NCBI RefSeq assembly: GCF_021347895.1 | Contig: NC_067116.1 | Coordinates: 43,409,628 to 43,473,627 of the forward strand | DNA from: Acanthochromis polyacanthus | Taxonomy: Eukaryota > Chordata > Actinopteri > Pomacentridae | DNA length: 64,000 nucleotides | Reading direction: 5' to 3' | Part shown: in pieces, positions 63,264 to 64,000 of the stretch | Layout: every line of letters starts with the position of its first letter | Position numbering within the stretch: position 1 is the stretch's first letter | Notes under the pieces: model-generated | Databases searched by the model: none | Seen by the model: the letters and a program-made list of their open reading frames with translations, nothing else | What the model was told of the DNA's origin: nothing | Position numbers and translations under genes: made by a program

Positions 63264-63812
63264 TTTGGGTTTCCATTACAGTTTTTCGAAAAAGAAAAGC
63301 GGTATTCCTAAAATTTCGACAAAGTATATTTGCGATTTGAACGTGTTTCCATTGAAGGTTGTTCTGGGCAGAAGCATCGTAACTCTCGTAAAATATCATC
63401 CCGCGAGATTTCACTGCAGGAAGATGGACGCCCAAAACCTGTTTCTATCTTCTAACACTCTGCATTCCTCTGTTTGCTGTCTAGTATGGCAGTGATGTTT
63501 TTGTCAAGAATAACGGCAAGAAAAGTCTCGATCTCCTCTTCTGTCCACACGTACCGCGTCATGTTTACTCCGAGAGAACTGGTCATGTGACCAGGTACGT
63601 CACGTCCGGTGACGTATAATTGCTGAAAAAGTGTTTCCATTGCACTTTTGCGATATTTTTCAATATCGAAACGTCTGAAAAGCCACCTCATGAGAGCGTA
63701 AAAACTTTTTTGCAATATTTTTGTCCTTTTTTGAAATTCAGGTGTTTCCATTACCAGTTTTTTATTGCGCTATTTACATTTTGCGCATATCTAAGGGTAA
63801 TGGAAACGCAGC
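63264..63812 (-). mobile_element. GGGTTTCCATTAC-ended MITE, Harbinger-like
   Basis: Inverted ends TTTGGGTTTCCATTAC and (inverted right end) GCTGCGTTTCCATTAC; a TA lies on each side (63262-63263, 63813-63814), a plausible but minimal target duplication. The site is occupied relative to R1 copy 1. GTTTCCATT words recur inside (near 63346, 63630, 63742). A minus-strand frame encodes a Myb/SANT-like N-terminus, which points to a PIF/Harbinger-related parent. Exact ends are less certain than for the 9-bp elements. Confidence 0.6.
63452..63562 (-). pseudogene. Myb/SANT-like domain fragment of a Harbinger-type protein
   Basis: From the ATG at 63560-63562 the frame reads MTRYVWTEEEIETFLAVILD and then KNITAILDSKQRNAEC before a stop. 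The W-(S/T)-x-E-E start, the following helix and the LDSKQRN turn fit the Myb/SANT-like trihelix domain of the DNA-binding protein partner in PIF/Harbinger elements. Only the first half of the domain remains. Upstream in-frame ATGs, back to 63751, encode no recognisable sequence. Confidence 0.6.
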
Positions 63813-64000
63813 TAATGACACAGAAATCTTTCACAAATCCATGGATCCACACATCACTTACAAAATCTAATCAGTCCTTTTGTCATTTCTGACCTTCCCT
63901 GAAAACCTCATCCAAATCCATTTGTCTGTTTTTGACTAATTGTCAACAGACACACTCACAGACAAACCAACACCGACTGTCACAAAACTCAGAAGAAAAT

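Larger units (their letters stand above)
62867..64000 (+). repeat. Dispersed repeat R1, copy 3, interrupted, runs to window end
   Basis: Starts AAACTAGAAAGCACTCAGAG and is collinear with the copy at 17045 through GTTACAGTGACG and CTATCTCAC. It is interrupted by an element at about 63264-63812 and resumes at ACAGAAATCTTTCACAAATC. The window ends close to its 3' terminus. Confidence 0.85.

Overview
The window is nuclear DNA of a teleost fish. The only host gene that can be supported is the 3' end of the neuronal RNA-binding protein gene elavl4 (HuD), on the + strand. The fish assignment rests on the repeats: a tRNA-headed SINE with a fish-type tail, antisense fish-type non-LTR retrotransposon relics, Tc1-like relics, and MITEs of piggyBac, hAT and Harbinger type. 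There are no bacterial operons, CRISPR arrays or canonical tRNA/rRNA genes. Almost every open frame is non-coding shadow of simple repeats or transposons.

Layout. 1-7547 is elavl4 intron, holding a degenerate array of about 200-bp units (2690-4290) and a two-unit tandem duplication (5740-6345). A 39-nt cassette microexon of elavl4 lies at 7548-7586. The last intron (7587-10380) leads to the terminal coding exon (10381-10708, RRM3), followed by a long AU-rich 3'UTR. Poly(A) signals at 13318 and 15033 give short and long UTR forms. The UTR holds two 8-mer miR-375 seed sites and an ATTTA cluster.

From about 15.1 kb to the end there is no recognisable host exon; the region is a repeat-rich gene desert. 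In order it holds: a 0.6-kb dispersed repeat (called R1 here); a GGAA microsatellite and a purine-rich AGT/AGA tract (17.8-19.6 kb); a roughly 480-bp tandem trimer (21.46-22.9 kb); antisense non-LTR relics and an inverted pair of Tc1-like MITEs (23.7-25.3 kb); a Tc1/mariner relic (35.1-35.7 kb); a tRNA-derived SINE (42.9-43.2 kb); R1 copy 2 with a nested element; a hAT-like MITE with a nested TTAA MITE (47.5-48.4 kb); a second TTAA MITE with a nested element carrying an open frame (53.9-55.2 kb); a large palindromic repeat (56.7-57.1 kb); an element carrying a RecQ helicase fragment (60.1-60.7 kb); and R1 copy 3 with a nested Harbinger-like element (62.9-64 kb).

The most unusual signal is a set of short nested DNA elements that each keep only the N-terminal part of one protein domain, on the minus strand. 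One carries a four-cysteine ZAD-like domain, one a RecQ helicase motif I, one a Myb/SANT-like domain. The first two have exact 9-bp target duplications and termini beginning TAGC. Two copies of the RecQ-type element share their ends but differ inside. This looks like internal-deletion or cargo-carrying elements of poorly described fish transposon families. It is a candidate, not a demonstrated new system.
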